Positions 1 to 8,999 of a stretch of DNA of 64,000 bases are shown here, one piece after another (the stretch's first letter is position 1; each line of letters begins with the position of its first letter). Origin of the DNA: Motiliproteus sp041586615 (GTDB lineage: Bacteria; Pseudomonadota; Gammaproteobacteria; Pseudomonadales; Balneatricaceae). The stretch lies in assembly GCA_041586615.1 (NCBI GenBank), contig JBFGZS010000002.1:62001-126000 (forward strand), in the 5' to 3' direction. The position numbers were made by a program, and so were the translations under genes. The notes beneath the pieces are model-generated. The model searched no databases, was not told the origin of the DNA, and was given only the letters and a program-made list of their open reading frames with translations.

Positions 1-1
1 T

Positions 2-784
2 TCCATAACCCGCAATGACCACGGATTCTTGCTAGAAACCCGCAAAGGTCCCCTGCAAACCGAATCCCTCGTCTTGGCAACAGGCGGCTTATCACTGCCA
101 AACGCCGGTGCCACGCCCTGGGGGCTCGAACAAGCCAAACAGTTGGGTCTGGCGGTTATTCCGCCCCGCGCCGGCCTGGTACCCTTCACGCTGCAGCCGG
201 CTGAACTCTCTCTGGTGCAACCGCTTTCAGGCCTTGCCTTGCCTGCAGCGCTACGTATCGGCAAGCGGATCTTCCAAGAAAACCTGCTTTTTACGCACCG
301 TGGCCTAAGTGGTCCTGTTGTCCTGCAAATATCCAATTATTGGCAGCCCGGCCAGAACGTGCATATCGACCTGTTCCCCGGCACAGAATTAGACGCTTAC
401 CTGATAGACCAGCGTACTGCGCGCCCCAAAGTCGCGTTGCGTACAGTCTTGGCAGAAACACTCAGTAAACGCCTGGCGCAGGCACTATGCACGCTTTGGG
501 ATCTGGATCGTAATCTGGACCAGTTCAGTGACAAGGCGCTTGTTGAGGCAGCCCAGCGTTTCAAAGACTGGGTCATCAAACCTGCAGGGACCGAAGGCTA
601 TCGAACCGCTGAAGTAACCCTAGGCGGCATCGATACCCAGGCGTTTTCTTCCAAGACCTTTGAAGCCAATGATGTCAAAGGTCTTTACGTCATTGGAGAG
701 CTCCTCGATGTAACGGGCTGGCTAGGCGGTTACAACTTTCAATGGGCCTGGGCCTCAGGCTACTGTGCTGGCCAGTATGTGTGA
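2..784 (+). CDS. HI0933/YhiN-family FAD-dependent flavoprotein, C-terminal part (5' end outside window)
   Basis: The reading frame is open to the left edge, so the true start is outside the window and about 260 residues of a roughly 390-residue protein remain. The visible part begins near the FAD-binding segment: the motif LVLATGGLSLPNAGATPWG is characteristic of HI0933/YhiN-like NAD(P)/FAD oxidoreductases. It ends with the family's C-terminal block, which includes EVTLGGI and the LYVIGELLDVTGWLGGYNFQ region that closes over the flavin. The cellular function of this widespread family is not established. It is convergent with the CcdA-like gene to its right, with only 68 bases between the stops. 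Family assignment is firm; substrate is unknown. Confidence 0.88.
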   Translation, partial: SITRNDHGFLLETRKGPLQTESLVLATGGLSLPNAGATPWGLEQAKQLGLAVIPPRAGLVPFTLQPAELSLVQPLSGLALPAALRIGKRIFQENLLFTHRGLSGPVVLQISNYWQPGQNVHIDLFPGTELDAYLIDQRTARPKVALRTVLAETLSKRLAQALCTLWDLDRNLDQFSDKALVEAAQRFKDWVIKPAGTEGYRTAEVTLGGIDTQAFSSKTFEANDVKGLYVIGELLDVTGWLGGYNFQWAWASGYCAGQYV

Positions 785-852
785 CGATTCTTTGATTACT
801 GCCTCTGATAACGGCCCCGGCTTTGCCCTGGCGATGAAACTGATTAACCTGG

Positions 853-2811
853 TTACCTTTCGCGCTGCAGGGCCTGCATCAGATCCTGCTCGATCCCGGC
901 AAACCAGGCCTGCAGATCTAGCGGCAAGACCCGGTTCAGATAGCTAAGATAGCCGCCCAGCATCAGCAGCCCCAGCGCGATCAACAGCAGCCCGGAGACG
1001 AGTCCCGAACTATGGATCTGAAAACGCCGGCCGGCCCAGTGTAGCGACCAGCCTTTCCCCCTCAGCCAGCGCCAGGTCCGTCCGCTGCGATCGAGATGCT
1101 CAAATGCCAGTGACAGAGCGATCAGCGGCAGCCCTAAGCCCATGGCAAATACGAACAACAGCAGCGCACCGGATAACACCTGCTGGTGGCTGGCGGCGAG
1201 CACCAAAATGGCGCCGAGTATCGGTCCGATACAGGCGGTCCAGCCGATGGCGAAGCTCAGGCCGAACACAAAGGACCCCGACAGGGTGGTGGCCGGTCGG
1301 CCCTGAAACCTGACGCCGGAAAACCCTTTCCCGATCACGGTGGCAAGGCCGAACAGAACGATGATGGCTCCCGCGCCTTGCAGCAGATAGCGTTGGTAGC
1401 GGGTCAATAAAGCACCTAAGTAGGAGGCCGTGGCCCCCATCATCGCGAAGCTGAAAGCCAGACCTAGGAAGAAGACCAGGGTCATCCCTAGCAAGCGGCG
1501 TCGATCACTCTGAAAGGCGACGGCGAAATAGGCGGGCAGGATCGGCAGGGTGCAGGGTGATAAAAAACTGAGTACGCCGGCCATAAACGCCAGCGGCAGC
1601 AGCAGGCTAAAACCTATCCCCTCCAGCCCCGGATCGGCGCGTTGCTCGGTGGGCGCTAGCCAGGCCTGAGCGGCGTGGAGCAGGGCAAGATTCGCAGCCG
1701 ATGAGCCGATTGGCGCCTCCGGTGCCAGCAATATGGCGAGGGCGCGGCCTGCCGCATTGCGTAAGCGGGTCTCTGCGAAGGTCTGGCCAACCTGTTCTAG
1801 CAGCAGGATCGCCAGCGCGTTACCCAGGATAGGCTTGCGATCATCGAACCGTTGCTCGGGATCATCGCTGTCGATGGCCAGGTTATTGTGGGGGCTGTTA
1901 CGGGGATTGTTGTGGAAATTGTTGTGGAAATTGTCACGGGGGTTGACCGCGTTACGGGCATAAAAGCCTCCCAGGGTCTTATCCTCGAGCCGCACCCTGA
2001 TTAACTCCGCCAAGCGCCGGGCAAGGTCCAGATAATGGCCGTTGTCGGTGCTCGAGTAGCCGGCATAGAAGGCCAACCCCAGGGCGGCATTGTCGACAAG
2101 CTGCCCGTCTTGGATGGCTTCCCCCCGGCTAGGATCGAAGTACTGCAGGGCCCCTTCCGGGCCGATCAGATGGCGTTCGAGGAAGGTCAGTATCTCCACG
2201 GCCTGCACGGTGAACGGTTGCTGGGGCAGCAAGCGACCGATCTGGAACAGCTGCCGGGCGATGGCCGCTGCCTCGCGGGTCTGAACGACCTGGCGGGTCG
2301 TTCGCCACGTTGACCACTCGGTCTGCAGTGCCTGGCCCTCGCGGCGTAGACGTTGCTTTATCGTCTCGGTGTCCAGCACCATCCGGGCGGCCTGACCCTC
2401 GCGGCTTAGACGTTGCCGATCGGCCGGCTCCGCTCGGGCTAGGTACGCGAGGCGGTAGAGTTCAGCCTGGAGCAAGCGCGCCGAGAGTGCTTGCGGTTTA
2501 GGGGCCTGCGGTTCAGAGAGCAGGCTCAGCCGCTCCAGCGCCGGTTGGATGATCGAGGGGTCTTGCCGGCGGAGGCCGATGGCGAGGCGCTGAGCCAGCT
2601 GCGGGCTGTCCGCCGCATCCGGGTGCAGGAGCCTATCCTCCCAGGCCCGCAACAGCGGCTCGGACACCATCGCGGTTCGGGGTTCCGGTGCCGGGTCCCA
2701 GCTGAGGGTGGGGTGCGCCTGTGCGCTTGCAAGCAGGGGCAGACCCCATAACAGCCAGAAAGACAGGCAGAGAGACAGGTTGCCCAGTAGGCGCACACGG
2801 CTTGCCGTCAT
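853..2811 (-). CDS. CcdA/DsbD-type membrane protein with an N-terminal periplasmic helical domain
   Basis: This 652-aa protein has a signal peptide (residues 1-30), a helical periplasmic region (about 50-390) and a multi-span membrane part (398-640). The membrane part contains the CcdA hallmarks SPCTLPILPAYF (Cys420) and GWTACIGP (Cys527), the cysteine pair that passes electrons from cytoplasmic thioredoxin across the membrane. Residues about 200-290 resemble the C-terminal helical repeats of the gene just upstream (YFDP...DGQLVDNA...GGF). The ATG at 2811 is preceded by a GGGGGCGG ribosome site; longer in-frame starts only translate the out-of-frame end of the upstream gene. It follows that gene by 40 bases in one operon. 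I infer that it re-reduces the thioredoxin-like partner; I do not know a characterised protein with this fusion. Confidence 0.82.
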   Translation of the reverse strand: MTASRVRLLGNLSLCLSFWLLWGLPLLASAQAHPTLSWDPAPEPRTAMVSEPLLRAWEDRLLHPDAADSPQLAQRLAIGLRRQDPSIIQPALERLSLLSEPQAPKPQALSARLLQAELYRLAYLARAEPADRQRLSREGQAARMVLDTETIKQRLRREGQALQTEWSTWRTTRQVVQTREAAAIARQLFQIGRLLPQQPFTVQAVEILTFLERHLIGPEGALQYFDPSRGEAIQDGQLVDNAALGLAFYAGYSSTDNGHYLDLARRLAELIRVRLEDKTLGGFYARNAVNPRDNFHNNFHNNPRNSPHNNLAIDSDDPEQRFDDRKPILGNALAILLLEQVGQTFAETRLRNAAGRALAILLAPEAPIGSSAANLALLHAAQAWLAPTEQRADPGLEGIGFSLLLPLAFMAGVLSFLSPCTLPILPAYFAVAFQSDRRRLLGMTLVFFLGLAFSFAMMGATASYLGALLTRYQRYLLQGAGAIIVLFGLATVIGKGFSGVRFQGRPATTLSGSFVFGLSFAIGWTACIGPILGAILVLAASHQQVLSGALLLFVFAMGLGLPLIALSLAFEHLDRSGRTWRWLRGKGWSLHWAGRRFQIHSSGLVSGLLLIALGLLMLGGYLSYLNRVLPLDLQAWFAGIEQDLMQALQRER

Positions 2812-2851
2812 CACCCGCCCCCTCGGGACCAGACCTCGCTGCATGTTACCG

Positions 2852-4606
2852 TCATGGGTAGCGTCCCGAGGCCAGCAACTGCTCGGCCAGCTGATGCCAG
2901 GAGGCCGAGCTGGCGTTGAACTCCCCCTGCTGTACCGCGCTGAAGAAATAACCGGCCGTTCCCTCGAGCATCGCGCGGTAGTTCGCCTTGCCGGTGATCT
3001 GAAAGGCCCTGTGCAGTGCCTTCGCCATCTGACCGTTATCCTCCAGGTCTTTCGTCCGGAGCAGCTGCTCGCCGGCCCGGTAAGCCGATGAGCGTCCACT
3101 GTGGCGGGAAAAGAACCCGCCGGATTCCGGGTCATAGAGGTGCGCGGCGACGAAGTCGAGGATGCCTTCGGCGGTGTCGAGATAACGTATCTCGTCGCTG
3201 GCTTGGTAAGCCATGAGCAGCGCCTCGGCGAGCCAGGCATTATCGATCAGCTGACCGTCCAGCCGTGGGAGGTCATGCGCTGGATCGAGATCGTTGGGAT
3301 CGCCCTTTTTTTGCTCGACTTTTTTGGGATCAATTTTTTTGGGATCAAAATAGCTGTAAGCGCCCCGTTCGCCGACCATACGGGTGGTCAGAAAGTCTGC
3401 CGCCTGGGTCGCCCATGACAGGTAACGCCGGTCGTCCAGCAGGCGAGCGGCCTGGAGCAGGGTGATCAGGGCCCGCGCGCTGGACACCGCATAGCTGGTG
3501 CGGTCGACCGGCGGCGGCGAGACCTGCGCCCGCTCCTCCCGGGTCAGATGGTAATAAACCTCGTCGGCGCCCTGGCTGCCGAAAAACCCACCCGTCTCTG
3601 CATCGTAGAGATGGCTCAACAGGTAGGCGAGACCGGCGTCAGCCGCCTCGCGATAGGCCGCCTGTTTGAATTGGAGCGCGGCCTGCAGCAGCAGTTCGGT
3701 TAGTTGGGCATTCTCTAGCAGCATCTTCTCGAAGTGGGGAACGCTCCAGTTGCGCCGGGTGGCGTAGCGAAAGAAACCGCCCTCGAGTGGATCGTAGAGA
3801 CCGGTCAGCTTGTCCTGCTCCTGCAGCCGTTGCACCGCTGCGAGCAGATCGGTCTGTTGCCCTCGCAATCGTAACAGCGCCTCAAAGGGCGGACGGGTTG
3901 CCGCGGGTATGGGCTTTTCGGGCCCCAGAATCGCGTCAAGGGTGGTTCGCAGCGGCTCGCGCCAGCGTGAGTCGCCGCTGCGTTGCCGTTCAAGCAGCCG
4001 CAGCAGTATCTCGGCATGGGGCTCCTTCTGCGCTAGCCCGAAGCCTCCGTAAGCCGGGTCGAACCCCGTCGAGATCTGCTGGTCGAAGCGATCCAGATAG
4101 TGCTTGAGCAACGCCCGGGACAAGGGCTGCAGCGGCCTGGGCGCCGTCTTGGTCGCCGCCACCACCTCGGGACGATACTCGTCGGCCAGAAAGCGCAGGG
4201 TCTTGTCCAGGCTGGCGAGCAGGCGAGGCTGGGCGATCGCCCCAGGTACCGAGACCAGGTGTTCACCGTTGGGCGCCAGAATCACGGTGACCGGTATGCC
4301 CACCGCGGGGTAAGCGCGAGCCAGGTCCTGGCGCCGGTCATAGTCGACGAAGATGGGGATAAAGGCGCGGTTGAGGGTATCGGCCACCGGCGGGGTGTTC
4401 AGCGTGACTTCGTAAATATGGCAGTTGTAGCACCATACTGCCGTGATCAGCATAAAAATCGGCTTGTTCTCGGCTTGTGCCCGGGCAAACGCGGCGTCGG
4501 AATACGCCATCCACTGGATCGGTGCAGCATGGTGGGTATACGCCGGCACGCCTTGCGCAAGCAGCAATCCAAGCCCCAACAGCACCGCCCTTGTTGCGTT
4601 CCACAT
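2852..4606 (-). CDS. periplasmic thioredoxin-like protein with C-terminal helical (SSP411/YyaL-like) region
   Basis: The 584-aa protein starts with a signal peptide ending near PAYTHHA, so it should act in the periplasm. A thioredoxin fold follows, with the active motif W58-C59-Y-N-C62 and a later GIPVT cis-proline loop (about residue 98). The remaining 400 residues are alpha-helical hairpin repeats with recurrent GGFF motifs, as in the DUF255/SSP411-YyaL group. A lysine-rich, low-complexity insert (KIDPKKVEQKKGDPND) sits in this part. The ATG at 4606 has an AGGAG eight bases upstream; an earlier ATG at 4648 lacks both a ribosome site and an adjacent signal peptide. It is first in an operon with the CcdA-like gene and diverges from the multiheme cytochrome operon, so a role in keeping cytochrome cysteines reduced is plausible. 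Confidence 0.82.
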   Translation of the reverse strand: MWNATRAVLLGLGLLLAQGVPAYTHHAAPIQWMAYSDAAFARAQAENKPIFMLITAVWCYNCHIYEVTLNTPPVADTLNRAFIPIFVDYDRRQDLARAYPAVGIPVTVILAPNGEHLVSVPGAIAQPRLLASLDKTLRFLADEYRPEVVAATKTAPRPLQPLSRALLKHYLDRFDQQISTGFDPAYGGFGLAQKEPHAEILLRLLERQRSGDSRWREPLRTTLDAILGPEKPIPAATRPPFEALLRLRGQQTDLLAAVQRLQEQDKLTGLYDPLEGGFFRYATRRNWSVPHFEKMLLENAQLTELLLQAALQFKQAAYREAADAGLAYLLSHLYDAETGGFFGSQGADEVYYHLTREERAQVSPPPVDRTSYAVSSARALITLLQAARLLDDRRYLSWATQAADFLTTRMVGERGAYSYFDPKKIDPKKVEQKKGDPNDLDPAHDLPRLDGQLIDNAWLAEALLMAYQASDEIRYLDTAEGILDFVAAHLYDPESGGFFSRHSGRSSAYRAGEQLLRTKDLEDNGQMAKALHRAFQITGKANYRAMLEGTAGYFFSAVQQGEFNASSASWHQLAEQLLASGRYP

Positions 4607-4787
4607 CTCGGCCACTCCTGCGCTGAGCCGCGCCTGTGATCGCGGCACTCTTTCTAGCCACTCGATCTACTAAACATAGCCAATGGTCGGTCTACCGCAA
4701 GGGGCCGTCAAGGCAGGGTCGCTATTTTGCTGCTACTCAGTAGAGGATGATTAGTGGGATTCGCGGTGCTTTTATCGGAGGCCATCA

Positions 4788-5477
4788 TTGCCGGAGTCTA
4801 CACCTGGTTTTATATCGCAGGCCGCTCGGCGGATGAGTCGGGGGATGATGCTGCCCGGGATAAGCCTCGCGCTGGCCTTCCTGGCGGGCTTGGTTTTCTG
4901 GGGGGGCTTCCATTGGAGCCTGGATGCTACCAATACCGAGGCGTTCTGTATCTCCTGTCATGAAATGGCCGACAACGTCTATCCCGAATATCAACAATCG
5001 ATCCATTACGTTAACCCTAGCGGCGTTCGCGCGACCTGCCCTGACTGTCATGTCCCCAAGCCATGGTCCGCCAAGGTGCTGCGTAAGATCGGCGCGGTCA
5101 ACGAGCTATACCACAAGGTGGTGGGAAGTATCGATACCCGGGAAAAATTCTTGGAAAAACGCCTCGAGCTGGCTCGTACTGTGTGGACAACCATGAAGGA
5201 AAATGATTCGAGGGCGTGCCGCAGCTGCCATTCCATAGCGGCCATGCGCTCTACCCCTCCCGCCGACGCGAGAGCCTCAAAGGGCGCCCTCCATCCGCAT
5301 CAAAAAGCCATCGACCAGGAAATGGCCTGTATCGACTGTCATCTAGGGATTGCTCATCAGCTGCCGGAAAGCTACCTCGACGCCGAGCACACCCGTTTCG
5401 AGCGTGAGAAGGTCCCCTGCAGCGACTGCCATGCCGGCATGGCCTATACCCGACCGCAACAACAGTGGGATGGGTAA
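4788..5477 (+). CDS. NapC/NirT-family membrane-anchored multiheme cytochrome c with five CXXCH motifs
   Basis: A single N-terminal membrane anchor (about residues 22-42) is followed by a periplasmic cytochrome domain. NapC/NirH/CymA-type proteins take electrons from membrane quinols and hand them to periplasmic reductases. CXXCH motifs are at residues 54-58, 84-88, 144-148, 181-185 and 211-215. The first four match the NapC/NirT pattern, including CIDCHLGIAHQLP. The fifth, CSDCHAG, lies close to the C terminus and is extra compared with ordinary tetraheme NapC or NrfH. I chose the TTG at 4788 because GGAGG lies seven bases upstream; an ATG at 4833 is the alternative and would leave a shorter N-terminal tail. 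It is first in the rightward Nap-like operon. Confidence 0.87.
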   Translation: MPESTPGFISQAARRMSRGMMLPGISLALAFLAGLVFWGGFHWSLDATNTEAFCISCHEMADNVYPEYQQSIHYVNPSGVRATCPDCHVPKPWSAKVLRKIGAVNELYHKVVGSIDTREKFLEKRLELARTVWTTMKENDSRACRSCHSIAAMRSTPPADARASKGALHPHQKAIDQEMACIDCHLGIAHQLPESYLDAEHTRFEREKVPCSDCHAGMAYTRPQQQWDG

Positions 5478-5620
5478 ACGGTCCTGACCATCGGCGTGAA
5501 TAATAATCATGTTTTTTGTATGGCTATAGGAGTGGATGTCGACTAAACCTTATGTGCTGTACGGTATTTGACCAGCCGCCGTCACGCGTGTCGTCCACGT
5601 TAAAGGAGAGAAGAACAGCC

Positions 5621-6274
5621 ATGTCTAGAAACAGATGCCTCCCATCGACCCTAATCACCAGTGCTGTTCTGCTCGTCAGTACCTCGCTAACCTATGCTGC
5701 AGCTGATGCCTCAGTCATCGCGCAGGGGGAGCAACTCTTTAATCAGAATTGCGTGTTCTGCCATCAATCCGATGCAATCGGAAAGCCCGGCCTGGCGCCC
5801 TCGCTGACCAATAAAGAATTATTGGCCTCTGTCTCGGACAAATACCTGCTGAGCACCATCCGCGATGGCCGCGAAGGCACCGGGATGGCGCCCTACCCCC
5901 ATCTTGGCCGGGAGAAGATCAAGGCGCTGGTGGCCTATCTGCGCTCCTTTGAGGTACTGCCCAACCGGGCCGCCGAGATCGACGCCCAACCCGAAGCCCA
6001 CGGCGACCCGCGGTTGGGGCAGCAGTGGTTTGAGCAGATCTGTGCCACCTGCCACGGTCCCGAGGGCGATGGTTACATCGCCGGAGGCTCGGGTACCGCC
6101 ATTGGAAAACCCGGGTTCCTACAAAAATCGAGCGATGGTCTGATTCGAGAAACCATCAGAAAGGGACGCTCTAACACCCGCATGTTGCCGTTCCAGGGGC
6201 CAGAGGGGCTCGCCAATCTCAACGATCAAGAGATCGACGACATCATCGCCTACCTACGGACACTGAATCGGTAG
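5621..6274 (+). CDS. periplasmic diheme cytochrome c
   Basis: The 217-aa protein has a signal peptide (residues 1-27) and two class I cytochrome c domains. CVFCH is at 44-48 with likely distal Met89 (GTGMAPY); CATCH is at 141-145 with likely distal Met188 (NTRMLPF). The layout resembles cytochrome c4-type electron carriers. The ATG at 5621 is preceded by AAAGGAGAG; upstream in-frame sequence has no signal-peptide character. It lies between the NapC-like gene and the NapA-like gene, the position in which a small cytochrome subunit such as NapB would be expected, so it probably carries electrons from the NapC-like protein to the molybdoenzyme. It is not NapB: both hemes have Met-type second ligands and the domain pattern differs. 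Confidence 0.88.
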   Translation: MSRNRCLPSTLITSAVLLVSTSLTYAAADASVIAQGEQLFNQNCVFCHQSDAIGKPGLAPSLTNKELLASVSDKYLLSTIRDGREGTGMAPYPHLGREKIKALVAYLRSFEVLPNRAAEIDAQPEAHGDPRLGQQWFEQICATCHGPEGDGYIAGGSGTAIGKPGFLQKSSDGLIRETIRKGRSNTRMLPFQGPEGLANLNDQEIDDIIAYLRTLNR

Positions 6275-6302
6275 CACGCTGTTAACGAAGGGAACCAGGA
6301 CC

Positions 6303-8999
6303 ATGAAACGCATCAAGACCAGCCGTCGAAACTTTATCAAGGGTGGCGCCTTTATCGCCACCTCTGCGGTGGGTTCCAGCCTCTATGTCAGCAACAATCC
6401 GGAGCTGGAAGCCGCCCCCGCCAAACCCCAGAGCGGCAGCGGGCGCAGCACCGCTCTGGCCCAGTGCCCCTATTGCGGGGTCGGCTGCGGGACGATCATC
6501 CAGGCGGAAAACGGTAAGATCGTCTCCATGCGCCCGGACAAGGACCACCCCACCAATAACGGTCTGCAGTGCATCAAGGGGCTCACCGCCGCCGAACCGA
6601 TGTATGTCGATCGGATGGAGGGGGACGCCTATGTGCGCAAAGATGTCTGGGCGGAATGGAACAAGCCGGGTCATGGCGATATGGAGTACATCAGTCACAC
6701 CAAAGGCTCTTTTGATGAGGAACACTTCGTCCGTGTGCCCTACGAACCCGCCTCGGAAATGGTCGCCCATAAGGTGGTCCACTTCGCCAAGAAGTATAGC
6801 GGTAACTCCATAGCCCTTTACGGTTCCGGACAATTGACCACCGAGGGTCAGTACCTGGAAAATCAGCTGATGAAAGGAATACTGGGTTCCAACACCATCG
6901 AAGCCAATGCGCGGATGTGCATGACCTCGGCGGTGACCGGTTATTTCGCGACGTTGGGCTCCGATACACCGCCGCTGGCCTACGAGGATATCGAGCTGTG
7001 CGATATGCTTTTCCACTTCGGCCACAACGCCCGTGAATCTCACCCCATCATCTTCTGGCGCGCCGCCGACCACAAGAAGAAAAATGATATCCCAACGGTG
7101 GTGGCGGATCCGCGCCTGACCGGGACCCAGAGTGGTTACGCCGACATCAACCCGGAGAACTCCATCCACATCCCGGTCCTGAATGGCGACATCAGCTTTC
7201 TCAATTCCCTGGCCCACGTGCTGCTCAAGGAGCACGAGGACGTGATCGACTGGGAGTTCATGAAAGCGCACGCTTCCGGCTGGGAGGAGTATGTCGAGGG
7301 GGTACAGGCCGATTACAGCCCGGAGCAGGTGCAGGACCGTATGGGGACAACCGAGATTCCCCCGGAGCTGATCCGGCGCGTGGCCGGTATGTTCGCCGAT
7401 GCCACCCGCAAACGCCTGGCTCGCAGCAAGGGCAAACAGGAAGGTGGGGGCTATGGCGGCGTCATCATCATGTGGGGTATCGGTTACAACCAGCACCTGC
7501 ATGGGCAACACAACGTCATCTCCATTATCAACCTGCTGGCGCTGACCGGTAACCTGGCCAAGCCGGGCTGCGGCCCCTTCTCCATGACCGGTCAGCCCAA
7601 TGCGATGGGTGAACGTTTTACCGGTGGATTGACCGACCGGCTGCCCTTCAATGAGCCCCTGACCAACAGTGTCCACCGCAAACAGATGGCCCAAGCCTGG
7701 GGCGTGCCGGAGGAGAATCTGGTGCGGGCGATGAACTCCAAAAACCCCGGTTACGCGGTGGGCATGATGGAGCGGGCGCTCAAGGGGGAGGTGAAGGCGA
7801 TGTTCCTGGTCTACGCCACCCATATCGATCTGCCCGATGTATACAACCTGGTGCGCCCGGCCTTGAAGAAAACCTTTAACGTGGTGCAGGAGATCTATCG
7901 GCATGCCCCCAATAATCTCTACGCCGACGTCATCTTCCCCGCCGCTACCTGGGGCGAAGTCGAGGGTGTCTACATCAGTTCCGAGCGCCGCATTAATATC
8001 TGCGAGAAGGCGGCCGAGCCGCCGACGGGATGCCGGCCGGATATGGATATGGTGATTGACAAGGGTAAGGAGATCGCCCACCTCTTGGGGCTTGATGCCG
8101 ACAAGGCGTTCCCCTATCAACGTAAGGCCGATGGTTATTACGATGCCCAGGAGGTGTTTCGAAGCTTTGTCCGAGCCTCCGCCGGTACCGACACTGACCT
8201 GACCGGCATCCTGGAGCGGGAAAAAGTGGAGGGGATCACCCCCTACGAACAGCTCAAGGCGCTGCGCGGTATCCAGTGGCCGGCGCCGACGCTGATGATC
8301 GCCAAGGAGGGCGGCACCAAGCGCCGCTATATGCTGCAGGAGGGCGACTGGACAAACCGTCCCTACGGCTACTTCCGCACCAAGGACGGTAAGGTGCATT
8401 TCAAACTGTGCCAGCAGGATTACACCGACCGCAAGCAGATCACCCAAAAACTGATGGAGTTTGGCACCAAAGAGGGTCTGTACACCATCGACAATCTGGA
8501 TCTGATCACGCTGGCACGGGACCGGGCATTGACCCCGGACCTGCCGGATGAGGAGGCGCGTGGAAAACCCTGGCAGCAGGTTCCCAAGGATAAATATCCC
8601 TATTGGATGGGACTGGGGGTGGTCTATGAGCACTTCCATACCGCCAAGTCCAACCGCAGTCCCACGACTCGCCGCTTGGTGCCCGAGATGTATGTCGAGA
8701 TGCACGCCGAGGATGCCCAGGATCTCGGGATCAAAGACGGCGATAAGGTTCGGGTGATCACCCGCCGGGGATCACTGGAGGCTCGGGCGCAGGTCGGCGG
8801 CACCGATTCGCTGGTCAAACCGGCGCGCAACAACGTCCCCCGCGGCTATATGTTCGGCCCCTGGAACCTGTCGGTGGCCGACAGCGCCGATCCCAAGAAG
8901 AACAAATGGCTGGCCAACGGCATCACCAACCGCTGCTGGGATCCGGTCTCGGGACAGGTGGATTTCAAGAAGCAGGCCTGCCGTATTGAAAAGATATGA
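6303..8999 (+). CDS. NapA-like periplasmic molybdopterin oxidoreductase (variant, substrate unproven)
   Basis: This 898-aa member of the DMSO-reductase superfamily has a Tat signal (SRRNFIKGG, residues 7-15). A [4Fe-4S] site is formed by Cys55, 58, 62 and 90 (QCPYCGVGCG...CIKG, with the conserved electron-transfer Lys92). The sequence NARMCMTSAV places Cys206 as the likely molybdenum ligand, as in NapA and assimilatory nitrate reductases. The C-terminal dinucleotide-binding domain begins near residue 780 (MYVEMHAEDAQDLGI). At 898 residues it is longer than ordinary NapA (about 830), with an added segment around 105-140. NapG, NapH and NapF genes follow, but NapB and NapD genes are absent. Nitrate is the obvious candidate substrate, but another oxyanion is equally possible. 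Its stop overlaps the next start (ATGA). Confidence 0.85.
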   Translation: MKRIKTSRRNFIKGGAFIATSAVGSSLYVSNNPELEAAPAKPQSGSGRSTALAQCPYCGVGCGTIIQAENGKIVSMRPDKDHPTNNGLQCIKGLTAAEPMYVDRMEGDAYVRKDVWAEWNKPGHGDMEYISHTKGSFDEEHFVRVPYEPASEMVAHKVVHFAKKYSGNSIALYGSGQLTTEGQYLENQLMKGILGSNTIEANARMCMTSAVTGYFATLGSDTPPLAYEDIELCDMLFHFGHNARESHPIIFWRAADHKKKNDIPTVVADPRLTGTQSGYADINPENSIHIPVLNGDISFLNSLAHVLLKEHEDVIDWEFMKAHASGWEEYVEGVQADYSPEQVQDRMGTTEIPPELIRRVAGMFADATRKRLARSKGKQEGGGYGGVIIMWGIGYNQHLHGQHNVISIINLLALTGNLAKPGCGPFSMTGQPNAMGERFTGGLTDRLPFNEPLTNSVHRKQMAQAWGVPEENLVRAMNSKNPGYAVGMMERALKGEVKAMFLVYATHIDLPDVYNLVRPALKKTFNVVQEIYRHAPNNLYADVIFPAATWGEVEGVYISSERRINICEKAAEPPTGCRPDMDMVIDKGKEIAHLLGLDADKAFPYQRKADGYYDAQEVFRSFVRASAGTDTDLTGILEREKVEGITPYEQLKALRGIQWPAPTLMIAKEGGTKRRYMLQEGDWTNRPYGYFRTKDGKVHFKLCQQDYTDRKQITQKLMEFGTKEGLYTIDNLDLITLARDRALTPDLPDEEARGKPWQQVPKDKYPYWMGLGVVYEHFHTAKSNRSPTTRRLVPEMYVEMHAEDAQDLGIKDGDKVRVITRRGSLEARAQVGGTDSLVKPARNNVPRGYMFGPWNLSVADSADPKKNKWLANGITNRCWDPVSGQVDFKKQACRIEKI

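Noticed and set aside
2812..3240. N-terminal extension of the CcdA-like frame
   Set aside because: It reads the thioredoxin-protein gene out of frame, with Arg/Ser/Pro-rich sequence; the signal peptide begins at 2811.
4717..4730. GG-N10-GC spacing upstream of the NapC-like gene
   Set aside because: Only the GG/GC spacing and TTGC fit sigma-54; the -24 element lacks TGGCAC, so it is too weak to call. No FNR-type TTGAT-N4-ATCAA was seen there either.
6282..8705. 807-codon open frame on the minus strand
   Set aside because: It lies exactly opposite the NapA-like gene, has no ribosome site or family match, and arises from the codon bias of that gene.
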